Origin: Mariniflexile fucanivorans
Lineage (GTDB): Bacteria > Bacteroidota > Bacteroidia > Flavobacteriales > Flavobacteriaceae
Reading direction: 5' to 3'
DNA length: 64,000 nucleotides
NCBI RefSeq assembly: GCF_004341235.1
Contig: NZ_SLUP01000005.1
Location: forward strand, 248,001-312,000
The position numbers and the translations under genes were made by a program. The notes under the pieces were generated by a model. It worked only from the letters and a program-made list of their open reading frames with translations. It was not told where the DNA came from and searched no databases. Position 1 is the first letter of the stretch. Each line of letters opens with the position of its first letter. Below are positions 1-10,476 of this stretch, in pieces.

Positions 1-637
1 CTATGAAATCAGTCGCTTGATCTCCTAAAAATTGTAACATTTTTATAGGAGCCATATGATCTATGACTTTATCATCTTTAATTATGGTATTCATGGATGC
101 TGAATGATGAAAACCTATGTATGAATCAAAACCACGAGATACCGGACCGTTAGGCACATGAGCTCCAATGGGCGCATCTAATAATTTTTTGCCTTCATAA
201 AGATCGTATGGTTTTCCAGCTTCATCCAAAAAGTTAAATCCTAAATGCCATTTACCCATGGCGGCCGTATTGTAACCTGCTTTTTTTAACATAGCCGGTA
301 CCGTTTCGAGGTTTTTGTCAATAAGTGCTTCAAATTCGTCACCACCACGTAATACACCTTCTTGTAACCTCGAACGCCATGAATAACGTCCTGTTAGAAT
401 GGCATATCTTGATGGTGTGCAAACGGCTGATGCAGAATGTGCATCGGTAAACGTCATCGATTCTTTTGAAAACGCATCTATTTTAGGAGTAGGGATTTTT
501 CCTTTTTCCGGGTTTAAAATCTGCACATCGCCATAGCCTAAATCATCACAAATGATATAAACAATATTGGGTTTTTGCTGTGCTGATGCGCAACCCACAA
601 TCAACATAAATAATAGTACTAATTTTGAAATTTTCAT
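1..637 (-). CDS. S1 family sulfatase, C-terminus cut by window edge
   Basis: About 212 N-terminal residues are visible, starting at 637 and running off the left edge. The protein opens with a hydrophobic signal peptide ending near GCASAQ. The alkaline-phosphatase-fold sulfatase start follows, with the metal-binding Asp pair in ICDDLGYG and the formylglycine motif CTPSR at residues 73-77. A GKWHLG motif lies further on. Members hydrolyse sulfate esters after the Cys is converted to formylglycine by a maturase, which is not in this window. It is the last visible gene of the minus-strand glycan operon, 93 bp after the GH20 gene. The exact sulfatase subfamily and substrate cannot be given from this fragment. 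Confidence 0.9.
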   Translation of the reverse strand, partial: MKISKLVLLFMLIVGCASAQQKPNIVYIICDDLGYGDVQILNPEKGKIPTPKIDAFSKESMTFTDAHSASAVCTPSRYAILTGRYSWRSRLQEGVLRGGDEFEALIDKNLETVPAMLKKAGYNTAAMGKWHLGFNFLDEAGKPYDLYEGKKLLDAPIGAHVPNGPVSRGFDSYIGFHHSASMNTIIKDDKVIDHMAPIKMLQFLGDQATDFI

Positions 638-670
638 GTGTTTTTTCTATTGTTTTTTATTGGTCACATG

Positions 671-722
671 TTGCTTCCATAAAATCATTCCCATAGGGAT
701 TTAAATATAGTAATGGAAGTTT
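671..722. repeat. nested inverted repeat between GH20 and sulfatase genes
   Basis: Outer arms CTTCCAT (674-680) and ATGGAAG (713-719) enclose a second imperfect palindrome, ATTCCCATAGGGAT (687-700). No T-run follows on either strand, so it is not a clear terminator. It could be an RNA-processing or stabilising stem in the polycistronic message. Confidence 0.35.
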
Positions 723-730
723 CATATTTT

Positions 731-2632
731 TTACTTTAATCTTATTTCTGTTATGGCTCCTAATAATTCTCCTGCTTCATTGAATAAGCCAGCTTTTAAA
801 AGTTTTTTAGGAGTCGTTTTAAAATCGCCTTCATATTTAATAGCGTTGATGGTTGGATCTTCTCCGTCGAGCGTGTAATAAATATTATAACCTACTGTTT
901 CGGTTTTTAAAAACACAATCGCTTCCGTATTTAATTGGTCGATAGCAAACGCAGGGTAAACTGTAAATATGCTTTTGGCTACATTAACATTTTCGCGCTC
1001 AAGCCTTTTAAAATGATCTGATACTAAAGCATTTTGAAAACGCTCCCAACTTTTTACTTTTGGTTGAATCCAAGACACCTCAGCACTTGCTAATGTTCTT
1101 GGGTATAACATATACTCAAAGTGCGATTCGGTTGGTGTAAATTCTGCCCATAAACTTGCTTGATTTCCTATAACCCTGTTGGCTTCCTCGGCTGTTAATT
1201 CGGATGGAATTGGTTCGTGATTATACACAACAGACAAAGGCAATACCGAATTTGGACCTTCCGGTTCCATAAAGGTTGGTCCTTGCACTCTACTAATATA
1301 CGAGTGCAAATACGAGGTCATAATGGTTGGATACCCTTCTCTTGGTGCTTGTGTTTCGGGGGTATGCATGCCTCTTCGCCATGCCATAATGGTGGCGCCT
1401 TTAACACCATGACCGCTTAAAACTTCATCCCAACCAATCATCGTTTTCTTTTGCGCCGTTACTATTTTATGCATTCTTTGAATGAAGTAACTTTGCAATT
1501 CTTCTTCATCTTTTAAATTGTTGTCTGTTTTTACTTTTTGGCAATGCGGACATTTTTTCCAGTTGCTTTTATTACACTCATCGCCACCAATATGCAGATA
1601 TTTTGATGGAAATAACGCAGCCACTTCTTTAATAACATCTTCTAAAAAGGCATAAGTCGTTTCTTTACCAGCACATAACGCATTATCGGGTGCTTTACCA
1701 CCCACAGCCACTTCAAAATTCACTCCCTCAGGAACGTCATCATAACAAAATAAATGAGGATAGGATGCTATCAACGCTTTACTGTGCGCAGGCACATCAA
1801 TTTCTGGAATAATTTCTACATTTCTAACTTTAGCATAAGCTATGATTTCTTTTAAATCCTCTTGTGTATAAAAACCTCCTACGGTTTTAGGTTCATCAGA
1901 TGTAGCTGCTTCTCGTTCCCACCAGGCAATTCCTGTTCTATCGGCTCTCCAAGCTCCTTTTTTTGTCAGATTTGGATATTTTTTTATCTCCATTCTCCAA
2001 CCTTGGTCGTCGGTTAAATGCAAATGGAATGTGTTTATTTTATACGATGATAACACATCAATCTGCTTTAATAAAAACTCCTTTGTTTGAAAATGACGTG
2101 ATACATCGGCCAAAACACCGCGCCAGTGAAACCTAGGATTATCGGTTATTGTCATGCTTGGTATGGCTGTAGTTCCGAGACTTCCTACAGGAATGGCTTG
2201 TCTTAAGGTTTGAAACCCATTAAAAAATCCAGCGTAATCTGTAGCTTTTATGGTGATGCTTGATGCATTAATTTCTAAAATATAACCTTCAGCTTCTATA
2301 GAGGCATCTTTTACATTTTGAAATACTATATAATTTGAATTTTTGCTAACACGACTGGTTTTTATATTCAAATTTAAGCCCGTATCATTCTTTAATTTTG
2401 AATTTACAATTGGTATTAAATCTGAATATTTTTTTGGAATACAAATTTCTGTTTCAACATTTAAATTAAAACCTCCCGATTGCATGACTACAGACTCTGG
2501 TTGCGGAATGAAAGTATTCTGCCTTTTTTGCGCAAAGGAAACATTAGTAAAAACAAGCATTATTATAGTCAAAAACGCTATACTTTTATTATATAAGTTA
2601 ATTATTCTATTTATGTTTTGCGAGTGTTTCAT
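731..2632 (-). CDS. GH20 beta-N-acetylhexosaminidase, exported
   Basis: This 633-residue protein has an N-terminal hydrophobic export segment (about residues 16-35). A GH20 N-terminal domain follows (about 40-160), then the GH20 barrel. The hallmark HIGGDE gives the Asp-Glu pair D351-E352, which drives substrate-assisted catalysis through the N-acetyl group. The last ~70 residues look like the chitobiase/hexosaminidase C-terminal beta-sandwich (YYTLDGEDPT). It should remove terminal beta-linked GlcNAc or GalNAc in the periplasm or at the surface. It lies between GH30 and a sulfatase in the same operon, so desulfation probably precedes its action. The family call is firm; linkage preference is not known. 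Confidence 0.95.
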   Translation of the reverse strand: MKHSQNINRIINLYNKSIAFLTIIMLVFTNVSFAQKRQNTFIPQPESVVMQSGGFNLNVETEICIPKKYSDLIPIVNSKLKNDTGLNLNIKTSRVSKNSNYIVFQNVKDASIEAEGYILEINASSITIKATDYAGFFNGFQTLRQAIPVGSLGTTAIPSMTITDNPRFHWRGVLADVSRHFQTKEFLLKQIDVLSSYKINTFHLHLTDDQGWRMEIKKYPNLTKKGAWRADRTGIAWWEREAATSDEPKTVGGFYTQEDLKEIIAYAKVRNVEIIPEIDVPAHSKALIASYPHLFCYDDVPEGVNFEVAVGGKAPDNALCAGKETTYAFLEDVIKEVAALFPSKYLHIGGDECNKSNWKKCPHCQKVKTDNNLKDEEELQSYFIQRMHKIVTAQKKTMIGWDEVLSGHGVKGATIMAWRRGMHTPETQAPREGYPTIMTSYLHSYISRVQGPTFMEPEGPNSVLPLSVVYNHEPIPSELTAEEANRVIGNQASLWAEFTPTESHFEYMLYPRTLASAEVSWIQPKVKSWERFQNALVSDHFKRLERENVNVAKSIFTVYPAFAIDQLNTEAIVFLKTETVGYNIYYTLDGEDPTINAIKYEGDFKTTPKKLLKAGLFNEAGELLGAITEIRLK

Positions 2633-2644
2633 AAATAAGTCTTT

Positions 2645-4075
2645 CTAATTTAAATTAACGACCATCGTATTGAATGACTTTGGTTCTAAAGAGGCTTTTA
2701 CCACTTTATTAGCGATGTCTAATTTTAATTCTTGTTGAATATCTTGATCATTATAAGTAAGAATAACAACTTCATTAGCATCGTGATTATAAAAAACGAT
2801 GGCATTTTTAGTATCACCAGATGTTGCTAATTTTACAGAACCTGGTGCCACAAATGCACTTAAATGTTTCATTAAATAAAACTCCGGATTGTATTTAATA
2901 GCTTTTGTTTTACTATCAATAGAAATCATAGAATTTTGTTTCCATCCCCATTGGCTTTTGCCAGTTTCATCTAAAACCATATTCCAATACATATAAGAAT
3001 TAGCACCATTTTCAAAATAATGTTTCATTAAATTGAAGGTGTATTCGGCAGCTTTCCAATCGTTAGAACCATCGCCACATTCGGTTTCGGTTTGCATCAA
3101 TTGCATTTCTGGATATTTGGCGTGAACCGCTTCAATCGCACCTTTTCCGGCCCATTGAAAACCGACACCTTTTACAATATCTCGGGTGTTTTTATATTGC
3201 AACACATCATCAACCCGTTCTATTTGCGGACGCTCAATCGTGCCCAACCAAATATCGGTTTCTAAATTATCTTCTTTAAACTTTGGACCTAAATAGTCCG
3301 CAATAAATATGCCTAAATCTTGAGGTTTCCATACACACGATGGGAAATTTTGTGCTGAATTTGGTTCATTTTGAACATGTACCGCAGAAATATCGATACC
3401 CTCCTTTTCATAAGCTTTTATAAACTTTGAAAAATACAATGCATAAGCTTCAAAATATTTTGGTTCCGTGATGAAACGTGACACTAATTCTTCGGTATTA
3501 CTCCATTCAATTGGTAAATCGTTAAATTCTGGATTGGATTTACATGCGTAATGTTTGCTGTGTTTCATCCATGATGGCGGACACCAAGGTGAGGCCCAAA
3601 TTTCGATTTCGGAATTTATTTTTTGTGCTCCCTTGATGTAAGGAATCAATCGTTTTTTGTCGCGGTCAATTGAAAAATTAGTCATTGCAAAATCCCCTTC
3701 GGTTTCGTTATGGCTGTACCAATCTACCGCATAATCATTCGCACCAATGGGCATTCTGCAAATATTGAATTTACAACCTTTTTCCTGACTGAACAAATCG
3801 TTTAAAATTTGTTGTTTTTCTTCTGGAGTTACCATGCCTAAAGCATCCCAACCCAATTCATTAAAACAACCGCCAAAACCATCTATTTTTTGTTCTTGCT
3901 TAGTTACATCAATAGAAATTGAAATATCAGAAGCCTTTTTGCTTTTTATCGGTTTATATTTTTTTTTCACCCAAGCATTTTCATTAGTGGTACTTACCCA
4001 ACTAACTTTAGCTTTTTGAGCGTTGACTGTTATACTTAACAGACATAGCACTATTGTAAGTTTAAATATTTGCAT
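2645..4075 (-). CDS. GH30 family glycoside hydrolase, exported
   Basis: The 476-residue protein has a signal peptide ending near VNAQ (residue 20). It has the GH30 barrel with the general acid/base in VQNEPNS (E237). The nucleophile lies in QTETECG (E330 or E332; I cannot choose by eye). A C-terminal beta-domain follows. GH30 members are retaining beta-glycosidases acting on glucosyl, xylosyl, fucosyl or galactosyl linkages. The domain layout resembles the glucosylceramidase-like subfamilies more than the xylanase subfamilies. It is 12 bp from GH20 and 7 bp from a GH3 gene, clearly co-transcribed. The substrate is probably a beta-linked sugar in the same sulfated glycan, by context only. Confidence 0.92.
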   Translation of the reverse strand: MQIFKLTIVLCLLSITVNAQKAKVSWVSTTNENAWVKKKYKPIKSKKASDISISIDVTKQEQKIDGFGGCFNELGWDALGMVTPEEKQQILNDLFSQEKGCKFNICRMPIGANDYAVDWYSHNETEGDFAMTNFSIDRDKKRLIPYIKGAQKINSEIEIWASPWCPPSWMKHSKHYACKSNPEFNDLPIEWSNTEELVSRFITEPKYFEAYALYFSKFIKAYEKEGIDISAVHVQNEPNSAQNFPSCVWKPQDLGIFIADYLGPKFKEDNLETDIWLGTIERPQIERVDDVLQYKNTRDIVKGVGFQWAGKGAIEAVHAKYPEMQLMQTETECGDGSNDWKAAEYTFNLMKHYFENGANSYMYWNMVLDETGKSQWGWKQNSMISIDSKTKAIKYNPEFYLMKHLSAFVAPGSVKLATSGDTKNAIVFYNHDANEVVILTYNDQDIQQELKLDIANKVVKASLEPKSFNTMVVNLN

Positions 4076-4082
4076 AATTTCT

Positions 4083-6773
4083 TTATTTTACATTTAAAAT
4101 TCCTCGTAAACGAATGTCTTTTGATGAGGCTCCAATCATAATTCTGAAATCGCCTGCTTCAACCAATTTTTTCAGATCCTTATCCAACATGGAAAGCTCC
4201 TCTGTCCCTAATTGAAAACTTAGTTTTTTAGTTTCACCTGCTTTTAAAGCAATGCGTTGAAATCCTTTTAATTCTTTTATGGGTCTTGAAACGGATGCTA
4301 ATTCATCTCGGATGTACAATTGTACCACTTCGTCACCATCTACAGATCCTGTATTTTTTACAGTAAATGAAACGGTTGTTATTTCATTGGGGTTAATATT
4401 ATTTTTACTGAATTCCAAATTCGAATATTCAAATGATGTGTAACTTAATCCGTAACCAAAAGGAAATAATGGTTGCCCAGTTAAGTTATGATAATTATCG
4501 CCTCTTCCAGTCGGTTTGTGGTTATAATACAACGGACATTGTGCTGCATCCACCGGAAAGGTTATTGGCAAACGACCTGCTGGATTTTCATCCCCAAAAA
4601 GAACATCGGCAAAACCATTTCCACCATTTTCTCCTGAGTACCATGCCATAATGATGCCATCCACATCGTTTATCCAATTTGCCATGGTAATAGCGCTACC
4701 GCCCACCAATACTACAACAGTTGGTTTACCTGTTTTGGCTACCGCTTTTATTAATGCTTCTTGATGCCCCGGAAGTGACAATAATGCACGGTCTTGAAAT
4801 TCACCTTCATGAATACCGGCAACTACTACCGCTACGTCGCTTTTTTTGGCGGCTTCAACAGCTTCGGCTATTTGTTGTTCCCATTCGTTTTGATGTGTGG
4901 CATCCCAAACCAATTTAAATTTCGCATTTCCTGCCGATTCAAAAAATTCAATTTTAATGTCGTATTCTTTATCTGCTTCAAAAGAAAACGCTTTTAAAAT
5001 GGTATTGTACGATTGTTTTTGCCAATTATCAATAAGTAATTTACCATCTAAATACATGCGATACCCATCATTTCCTTCAATACCAATATTAAAAACGCCT
5101 GATTTTGGTGCTTTTAATTTCCCAGTCCATCGTGCAGAAAACCAATCGTATGGCAGACTTTCATCTGGTGAAAAAAGTGTCCAACCAAACTGTAATTGCT
5201 TGTCTATGCGCTCCACTTTTGGTTGTCCGCTTAACTTGATATTATCAAAATAATCACCTTTTAAACCTTCAAATCTTTTGCCATCTTGCATGGTTGATAA
5301 AAACGAAGAAGCTACCACTTGATAATTTTCTTCTTTAAAGGCAACCCCTAGAGCATAAATGATATTTTCTTTTCCAATTTTATTTGAAACCCCGTCCAAC
5401 ATGGAAACTACATTATTTCCTGGGCCACTGTAACCTCCCAAACGGGCAGCTTTAGCATCGTATCCAATAAGTGCCATTTTTGTAATAGACTGATTTAATG
5501 GAAGGATTTTATTCTCGTTTTTCAATAAAACCATCGATTTAGCAGCTGCTACTCTCGCTAGTTCTCGGTGTGTTTGATGACCGTTCCAAAGTGCTGCTTC
5601 TTTGGCATCCACATAAGGGTTTTCAAACAAACCTAACTCGAACTTAATGGTTAAAATGCGCCGTACCGCTTCATCAATCGCTTTAATATCTACCAAGCCT
5701 TTTTCATAGGCTTCCCAAAATAATGGGTAGTGATTGTAGTTGGTTTGAAACAAAACATCCAATCCTGCTTCAACAGCATCTTCGGTAGCTTCTGCATAAT
5801 TCGCCGCCGTAAAATGCAACACATTGGCACCACCTACAGCACCAGCATCAGAAATCACGAATCCCTTAAAACCCCATTCTTCTTTTAATTTTTTAGTTAG
5901 CAACCATTCGTTGGAAGTACACGGTGTGCCATCTAAAGAATTGTAAGAGGTCATGACGGATCGTGCACCTGCTTTTTGAAACACTGCTTTAAATGCTGGA
6001 AAATAAACTTCCTCTAATAGACGCTCATTAAAATGGATTGGGTAACTATCACGACCACCATCACCCACATTGGCGACAAAGTGTTTTGGCGATGTTACAA
6101 CGCCCTCTTTTTCAAATTGGCTTATGTACGAAACCGCCATTTGAGTTGTTAAATACGGATCTTCACCATAAGTTTCTTCGGTTCTTCCCCAACGTACATC
6201 GCGAGCAATATTTAACACGGGAGATAAAATTTGACGAATCCCTCTGGTTTTGGTTTCTTTTGAAATAGCCTTTGCCACATTTCCAACCAAAGTCGTATCC
6301 CAAGTTGCTGCTAAAGCAATGGCTTGTGGATAGGTTGTTGCCCCATCACGAGCCAAACCATGTAAGGCTTCATTAAAAGGAATTATAGGAATTCCTAAAG
6401 GGGTTTCTTCTAAAAAATACTTTTGAAGTTCGTTAATTTCTTCAGCCATTTTTTGCGCAGTTCCTGTAGAACCGTAGTCCATTATTTGTTCTGCAGCATT
6501 GTCATTTTTACCTTTTGAAGAAATTTGAAAGCCGAAAATACCATGCTTAAGCTTATCTTTTCCAATGCTTAAATCTCCCGGAATCATGAACATTTGCCAA
6601 AATTTATCTTCCAAACTCATGCGGCTCATTAAATCTTTTACCCGTTCTTGAACTGGTAACTTAGGATTTTTATAGGGTGGATCTTTTTTAGTTGAAAGCG
6701 CAAGTGAACTGGCAACAACAATCCCAACAACTAATATTTTTATAACGCTTTTCATACTATTTAATCTTTTCAT
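4083..6773 (-). CDS. GH3 glycosidase with inserted PA14 domain
   Basis: This 896-residue enzyme has an uncleaved or late signal segment at residues 7-27. The start could also be the Met at residue 7. The GH3 N-terminal barrel carries the nucleophile Asp in FVISDAG (D309). A PA14 domain interrupts the second GH3 domain (about 501-630), followed by the rest of the alpha/beta sandwich and a C-terminal fibronectin-III-like domain. PA14 inserts in GH3 enzymes narrow the active site and bias them to short oligosaccharides. Family members are beta-glucosidases, xylosidases or N-acetylhexosaminidases, and the specificity here is open. It lies between the GH30 gene and a sulfatase gene. Confidence 0.93.
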   Translation of the reverse strand: MKRLNSMKSVIKILVVGIVVASSLALSTKKDPPYKNPKLPVQERVKDLMSRMSLEDKFWQMFMIPGDLSIGKDKLKHGIFGFQISSKGKNDNAAEQIMDYGSTGTAQKMAEEINELQKYFLEETPLGIPIIPFNEALHGLARDGATTYPQAIALAATWDTTLVGNVAKAISKETKTRGIRQILSPVLNIARDVRWGRTEETYGEDPYLTTQMAVSYISQFEKEGVVTSPKHFVANVGDGGRDSYPIHFNERLLEEVYFPAFKAVFQKAGARSVMTSYNSLDGTPCTSNEWLLTKKLKEEWGFKGFVISDAGAVGGANVLHFTAANYAEATEDAVEAGLDVLFQTNYNHYPLFWEAYEKGLVDIKAIDEAVRRILTIKFELGLFENPYVDAKEAALWNGHQTHRELARVAAAKSMVLLKNENKILPLNQSITKMALIGYDAKAARLGGYSGPGNNVVSMLDGVSNKIGKENIIYALGVAFKEENYQVVASSFLSTMQDGKRFEGLKGDYFDNIKLSGQPKVERIDKQLQFGWTLFSPDESLPYDWFSARWTGKLKAPKSGVFNIGIEGNDGYRMYLDGKLLIDNWQKQSYNTILKAFSFEADKEYDIKIEFFESAGNAKFKLVWDATHQNEWEQQIAEAVEAAKKSDVAVVVAGIHEGEFQDRALLSLPGHQEALIKAVAKTGKPTVVVLVGGSAITMANWINDVDGIIMAWYSGENGGNGFADVLFGDENPAGRLPITFPVDAAQCPLYYNHKPTGRGDNYHNLTGQPLFPFGYGLSYTSFEYSNLEFSKNNINPNEITTVSFTVKNTGSVDGDEVVQLYIRDELASVSRPIKELKGFQRIALKAGETKKLSFQLGTEELSMLDKDLKKLVEAGDFRIMIGASSKDIRLRGILNVK

Positions 6774-6783
6774 TCGATCTTTT

Positions 6784-8154
6784 CTAATTAAATTGATGCT
6801 GATTTTTCTTCATATCGGCATCAAAATCTATCATCATTTTATGCAACTTCTTTACAATTTTTGGATATTGAGATGCTACATTATTACTTTCTGAAATATC
6901 TTCTTCCAAATTATATAGAGCGACTTTATCATCCACTATTCTTAATTTCCAATGGTCTTTGCGTACACCTTCTAAAATTGAATTTTTATTATGATAATAA
7001 AATCCTTCTTTTTTGTGAGGTGATTTGCTTTTCTTCCCTGATAGTAATTTCCAAATATTTTTTCCATCAATTGGTTTTTCTGGTAATTCGCTATCCGTTA
7101 AATAAGCCAAAGTTGGTAAAATATCAATAGTTGAAGCAAGCTCATTACAAACTGTACTTGCTGGTATTTTCCCTTTCCATTGCGCTATCATAGGTTCGCG
7201 CATGCCACCTTCGAAAGTGTCAAATTTAAAACCGCGTAATGGCAATGCACTTCCTCCTTGTCCGTTTTTTAAATCCCATGGCCCATTATCTGAAGTAAAA
7301 ATCACTAACGTATTATCCTCAATTCCTAAAGATTCTAGGGTTTTTAAAATTTCACCTGTACTCCAATCTATTTCTTCAATCACATCACCATACAAACCAC
7401 GTTTGCTTTTTCCTAAAAAATCTGGGGAAGCATATAATGGAATATGAGGCATGGAGTGTGCGAGATACAAAAAGAACGGTTGTTCTTTATTTTCATTAAT
7501 AAACTCCAACGCTTTTTTAGTATAGCGTTGTGTTAATGAGGACTGATCTACTGGATACTCTATAATTTCATCTTGTTGCGTCAATGGCACTTTGCCTTTT
7601 CTCCATTTTTCTTGTCTAATGCTATCTATAGTCATCCCTTCTCTAAACAAAATGTTTTCGGAAACTTTTGCTTGTGGATATACAGACATATCGTTGCTGT
7701 ACGGAATTCCATAATAAGAATCAAAACCATTAGCAGTTGGCATATACTCATCTTTATCCCCCAAATGCCATTTTCCAATACAAGCTGTGGCATAATTTTT
7801 AGCCTTTAGCATATCGGCAATGGTTAATTCTTGATTCGATAATCCGCCTGGTCTGTTAGGCCAAAGTACACTTGTAACACCCACTCTTGCTGGATAAGCA
7901 CCTGTTAACAAAGCAGCTCTTGATGGCGAACATACAGGTGAAGCCGAATAAAAATCGGTGAATTTTATACCGTTTTTAGCCATGTTATCTAGGTTGGGGG
8001 TACTGATTAATGGTGAACCGAAAACCCCCACATCTTGATACCCTTGATCGTCAGTAAAAATGATAATGACATTAGGTTTTGCTGTTTTACTTTGTGCTTT
8101 AATTGAATAACTCCAACTAAAAACTACTATTAATATAACTGCTACTTTATTCAT
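6784..8154 (-). CDS. S1 family sulfatase
   Basis: A 456-residue exported sulfatase with a signal peptide ending near SIKAQ. Metal-binding Asp residues lie in FTDDQGYQD and the formylglycine motif CSPSR is at 75-79. A GKWHLGD motif and a second metal/catalytic motif SDNGPW follow. The GGxxLPLRG...EGGMREP stretch is typical of arylsulfatase-A-like members. It removes a sulfate ester from a sugar outside the cytoplasm. It lies 9 bp from GH95 and 10 bp from GH3, so it is part of the operon. Substrate position cannot be told from sequence alone. Confidence 0.93.
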   Translation of the reverse strand: MNKVAVILIVVFSWSYSIKAQSKTAKPNVIIIFTDDQGYQDVGVFGSPLISTPNLDNMAKNGIKFTDFYSASPVCSPSRAALLTGAYPARVGVTSVLWPNRPGGLSNQELTIADMLKAKNYATACIGKWHLGDKDEYMPTANGFDSYYGIPYSNDMSVYPQAKVSENILFREGMTIDSIRQEKWRKGKVPLTQQDEIIEYPVDQSSLTQRYTKKALEFINENKEQPFFLYLAHSMPHIPLYASPDFLGKSKRGLYGDVIEEIDWSTGEILKTLESLGIEDNTLVIFTSDNGPWDLKNGQGGSALPLRGFKFDTFEGGMREPMIAQWKGKIPASTVCNELASTIDILPTLAYLTDSELPEKPIDGKNIWKLLSGKKSKSPHKKEGFYYHNKNSILEGVRKDHWKLRIVDDKVALYNLEEDISESNNVASQYPKIVKKLHKMMIDFDADMKKNQHQFN

Positions 8155-8163
8155 GTTTATTTT

Positions 8164-10476
8164 TTATATTGATTTTAACGAACCATCAAATTGGTACGTT
8201 TTTCCTTTAGTTGTTTCAAACGCTATCCATTTATCTTTGTACACAAGGATACATTTTTCACCTGCTTTAGAAAGTACTTCTACCTTTTTTAAAGTGGTAT
8301 TTTCCCAAGAAAAAGACAACTCAAAGCCGCCTCTAGCCACCATACCTGAAACACTTCCAGTTGGTAAAGCCTCTGGTAACGCTGGTAATAATTCTATTTT
8401 ATTTAACTGACTTTGTAATAACATTTCCAATATACCAGAAGCACCACCAAAATTACCGTCGATTTGAAACGGTGGATGGGCATCAAAAAGATTCGGGTAC
8501 GAACCTCCTCCAATTTTTCGTTCTTCATGTTCCGCAGGACTTAACAAATTATGTAATAATTTATAAGCTCTATCACCATCTCTAAAACGTGACCAGAAAT
8601 TGATTTTCCATGCTAAACTCCAGCCTGTACCACCATCGCCTCTATATTCTAAAGATTGTTTAGCGGCTTTCATTAAATCGGGGGTTTCTTCGTAATTAAT
8701 TTCATTACCAGGGTGTACCGCCCATAAATGGGATACGTGACGGTGATGATTTTCTGGGTCATCAACATCTTCCATCCATTCTTGCAATTGCCCATGCTTT
8801 CCTATTTTGTTTGGCGCTATTTTAGGAATCATGGTTTTTAATTGTTCAGAAAAATCTTGATCTGTTTTTAAAATAGTCGACGCTTCAATAATCGTATTGA
8901 ACAAGGCTCTAATCAATTGATGATCCATAGTTGGACCCGCCACTAAACCGCCAATTTCTGGAGAATTTGATGGTGAACTTATTAAATACCCTGTGTTTGG
9001 GTCTTCGTATAAAAACTGAGAATAAAAAAGAGCCGCATCCCGCATCAACGGATATTTTTCTTTTAAAAATTCTTTATCCTGTGTGAATAAATAATGCTCC
9101 CAAATATGAGAACTCAACCAAGCAGCACCTCCTAACCAAATGCCGTGGTGGGAGGCATTTACTGGAGCAGCACCTCGCCAAATATCAACATTATGGTGTA
9201 CTATCCAACCTTCAGCATTATAATGTTCTTTTGCTACTGTTTTTCCTGTTTGGGCGATGTCTTCAATAAAATCAAACAAAGGCTCGTGGCATTCACTTAA
9301 ATTATACATTTCAACAGGCCAATAGTTCATTTCCAAATTTATATTGGTGGTATAACTGCTAAACCATGGTGGATTTAATTTATGGTTCCATATCCCCTGA
9401 AGCGTGGCTGGTTTGGTTCCTGGTCGGCTACTTGCAATGGTTAAATAACGGGCGTATTGTACATAAAGTGCAACGAGTTGTGGATCGTTTGGGTCTTTCC
9501 AAAAATCATAAATTCTTTTTTCAGTGGTATTTGTTGATTTTCCGTTATCGCTAAAATTCAATTTAAAACGATTGAATAAAGATTGATAATCATTTATGTG
9601 TTTTGTTTTTACATCCGAATATTTTTCGTTTGAAACCTTAGCCAAAACAGCGGAGGTAATTTGCAGTGGATTGCCCGTTACGTCTTTAAAATTGATGAAA
9701 TTAGTGGCAGCCGATAAATAAATAGTTGCTTTTGATGCTTTGGTGATTTGTAATTTGCCGTCAACCACTTTCAACTTCCCATTGGTGGTTATTTTAAATG
9801 TGGCGATGCCTTTTAAAACACCATCTTTTACTTTCACTTCAAGTGTTTGGGAATTCCCATTGGTTGTTATCGACTTATCTTCATGAATAGCATCTAACCA
9901 AAGTTCAAAATTCAATGCTTTTGCTTTGCTAGATGTTAGGTTTACGGCAATGATTTTATCTGGAAAACTAGAGAATACCTCACGTTTAAATGCCATACCT
10001 TTTACTTTATAAGATACGGTATGTACGGCGTTTTCTAAGTTTAATGTTCTGTTATAATCTGTGAATTTTTCATGACCTTTAAATGCCAGATATAAATCTC
10101 CAAATGGCTGATAATGAATTTGCTTAATAGGGTCGCTCATAAATTCTTCTTGAGCTAAATTTTGAGCGTCACGTTGTTTTCCATCAGCTAAAAGTTGTCT
10201 TATTTCTGGCAGATACTTACTGGCCCCTTTATGGGAATAATCATGTGGTTGCCCTCTCCATAATGTTTCTTCATTAAACTGAATATGCTCTTCTGTAACA
10301 CCTCCAAAAATCATGGCACCAAGGCTACCATTTCCTATGGGTAAAGCTTCTGTCCATTCAACAGCAGGTTTGTCATAAAAAAGTTTGAAGTTGTCTTGTG
10401 CTTGCATGGTGTTAACAACCATGCAAGCAGAAAAACTTACTATAAATATTTTTATATGAATTAAACTTTTAATCAT
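8164..10476 (-). CDS. GH95 alpha-L-fucosidase (or alpha-L-galactosidase)
   Basis: I choose the Met at 10476 because it directly precedes the hydrophobic export segment. It leaves an 8-bp ATGATTAA overlap with the upstream sulfatase stop, a typical coupled start; an upstream Met at 10500 is possible. The protein has the GH95 N-terminal beta-domain (EALPIGNGSLGAM), the (alpha/alpha)6 core with INLEMNYWP, the general-acid segment QEWMED followed by HHRHVSHL, and QIDGNFGG. GH95 are inverting enzymes acting mainly on alpha-1,2-linked L-fucose, with some acting on L-galactose. With GH29 in the same operon it implies a fucosylated substrate. Confidence 0.95.
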   Translation of the reverse strand: MIKSLIHIKIFIVSFSACMVVNTMQAQDNFKLFYDKPAVEWTEALPIGNGSLGAMIFGGVTEEHIQFNEETLWRGQPHDYSHKGASKYLPEIRQLLADGKQRDAQNLAQEEFMSDPIKQIHYQPFGDLYLAFKGHEKFTDYNRTLNLENAVHTVSYKVKGMAFKREVFSSFPDKIIAVNLTSSKAKALNFELWLDAIHEDKSITTNGNSQTLEVKVKDGVLKGIATFKITTNGKLKVVDGKLQITKASKATIYLSAATNFINFKDVTGNPLQITSAVLAKVSNEKYSDVKTKHINDYQSLFNRFKLNFSDNGKSTNTTEKRIYDFWKDPNDPQLVALYVQYARYLTIASSRPGTKPATLQGIWNHKLNPPWFSSYTTNINLEMNYWPVEMYNLSECHEPLFDFIEDIAQTGKTVAKEHYNAEGWIVHHNVDIWRGAAPVNASHHGIWLGGAAWLSSHIWEHYLFTQDKEFLKEKYPLMRDAALFYSQFLYEDPNTGYLISSPSNSPEIGGLVAGPTMDHQLIRALFNTIIEASTILKTDQDFSEQLKTMIPKIAPNKIGKHGQLQEWMEDVDDPENHHRHVSHLWAVHPGNEINYEETPDLMKAAKQSLEYRGDGGTGWSLAWKINFWSRFRDGDRAYKLLHNLLSPAEHEERKIGGGSYPNLFDAHPPFQIDGNFGGASGILEMLLQSQLNKIELLPALPEALPTGSVSGMVARGGFELSFSWENTTLKKVEVLSKAGEKCILVYKDKWIAFETTKGKTYQFDGSLKSI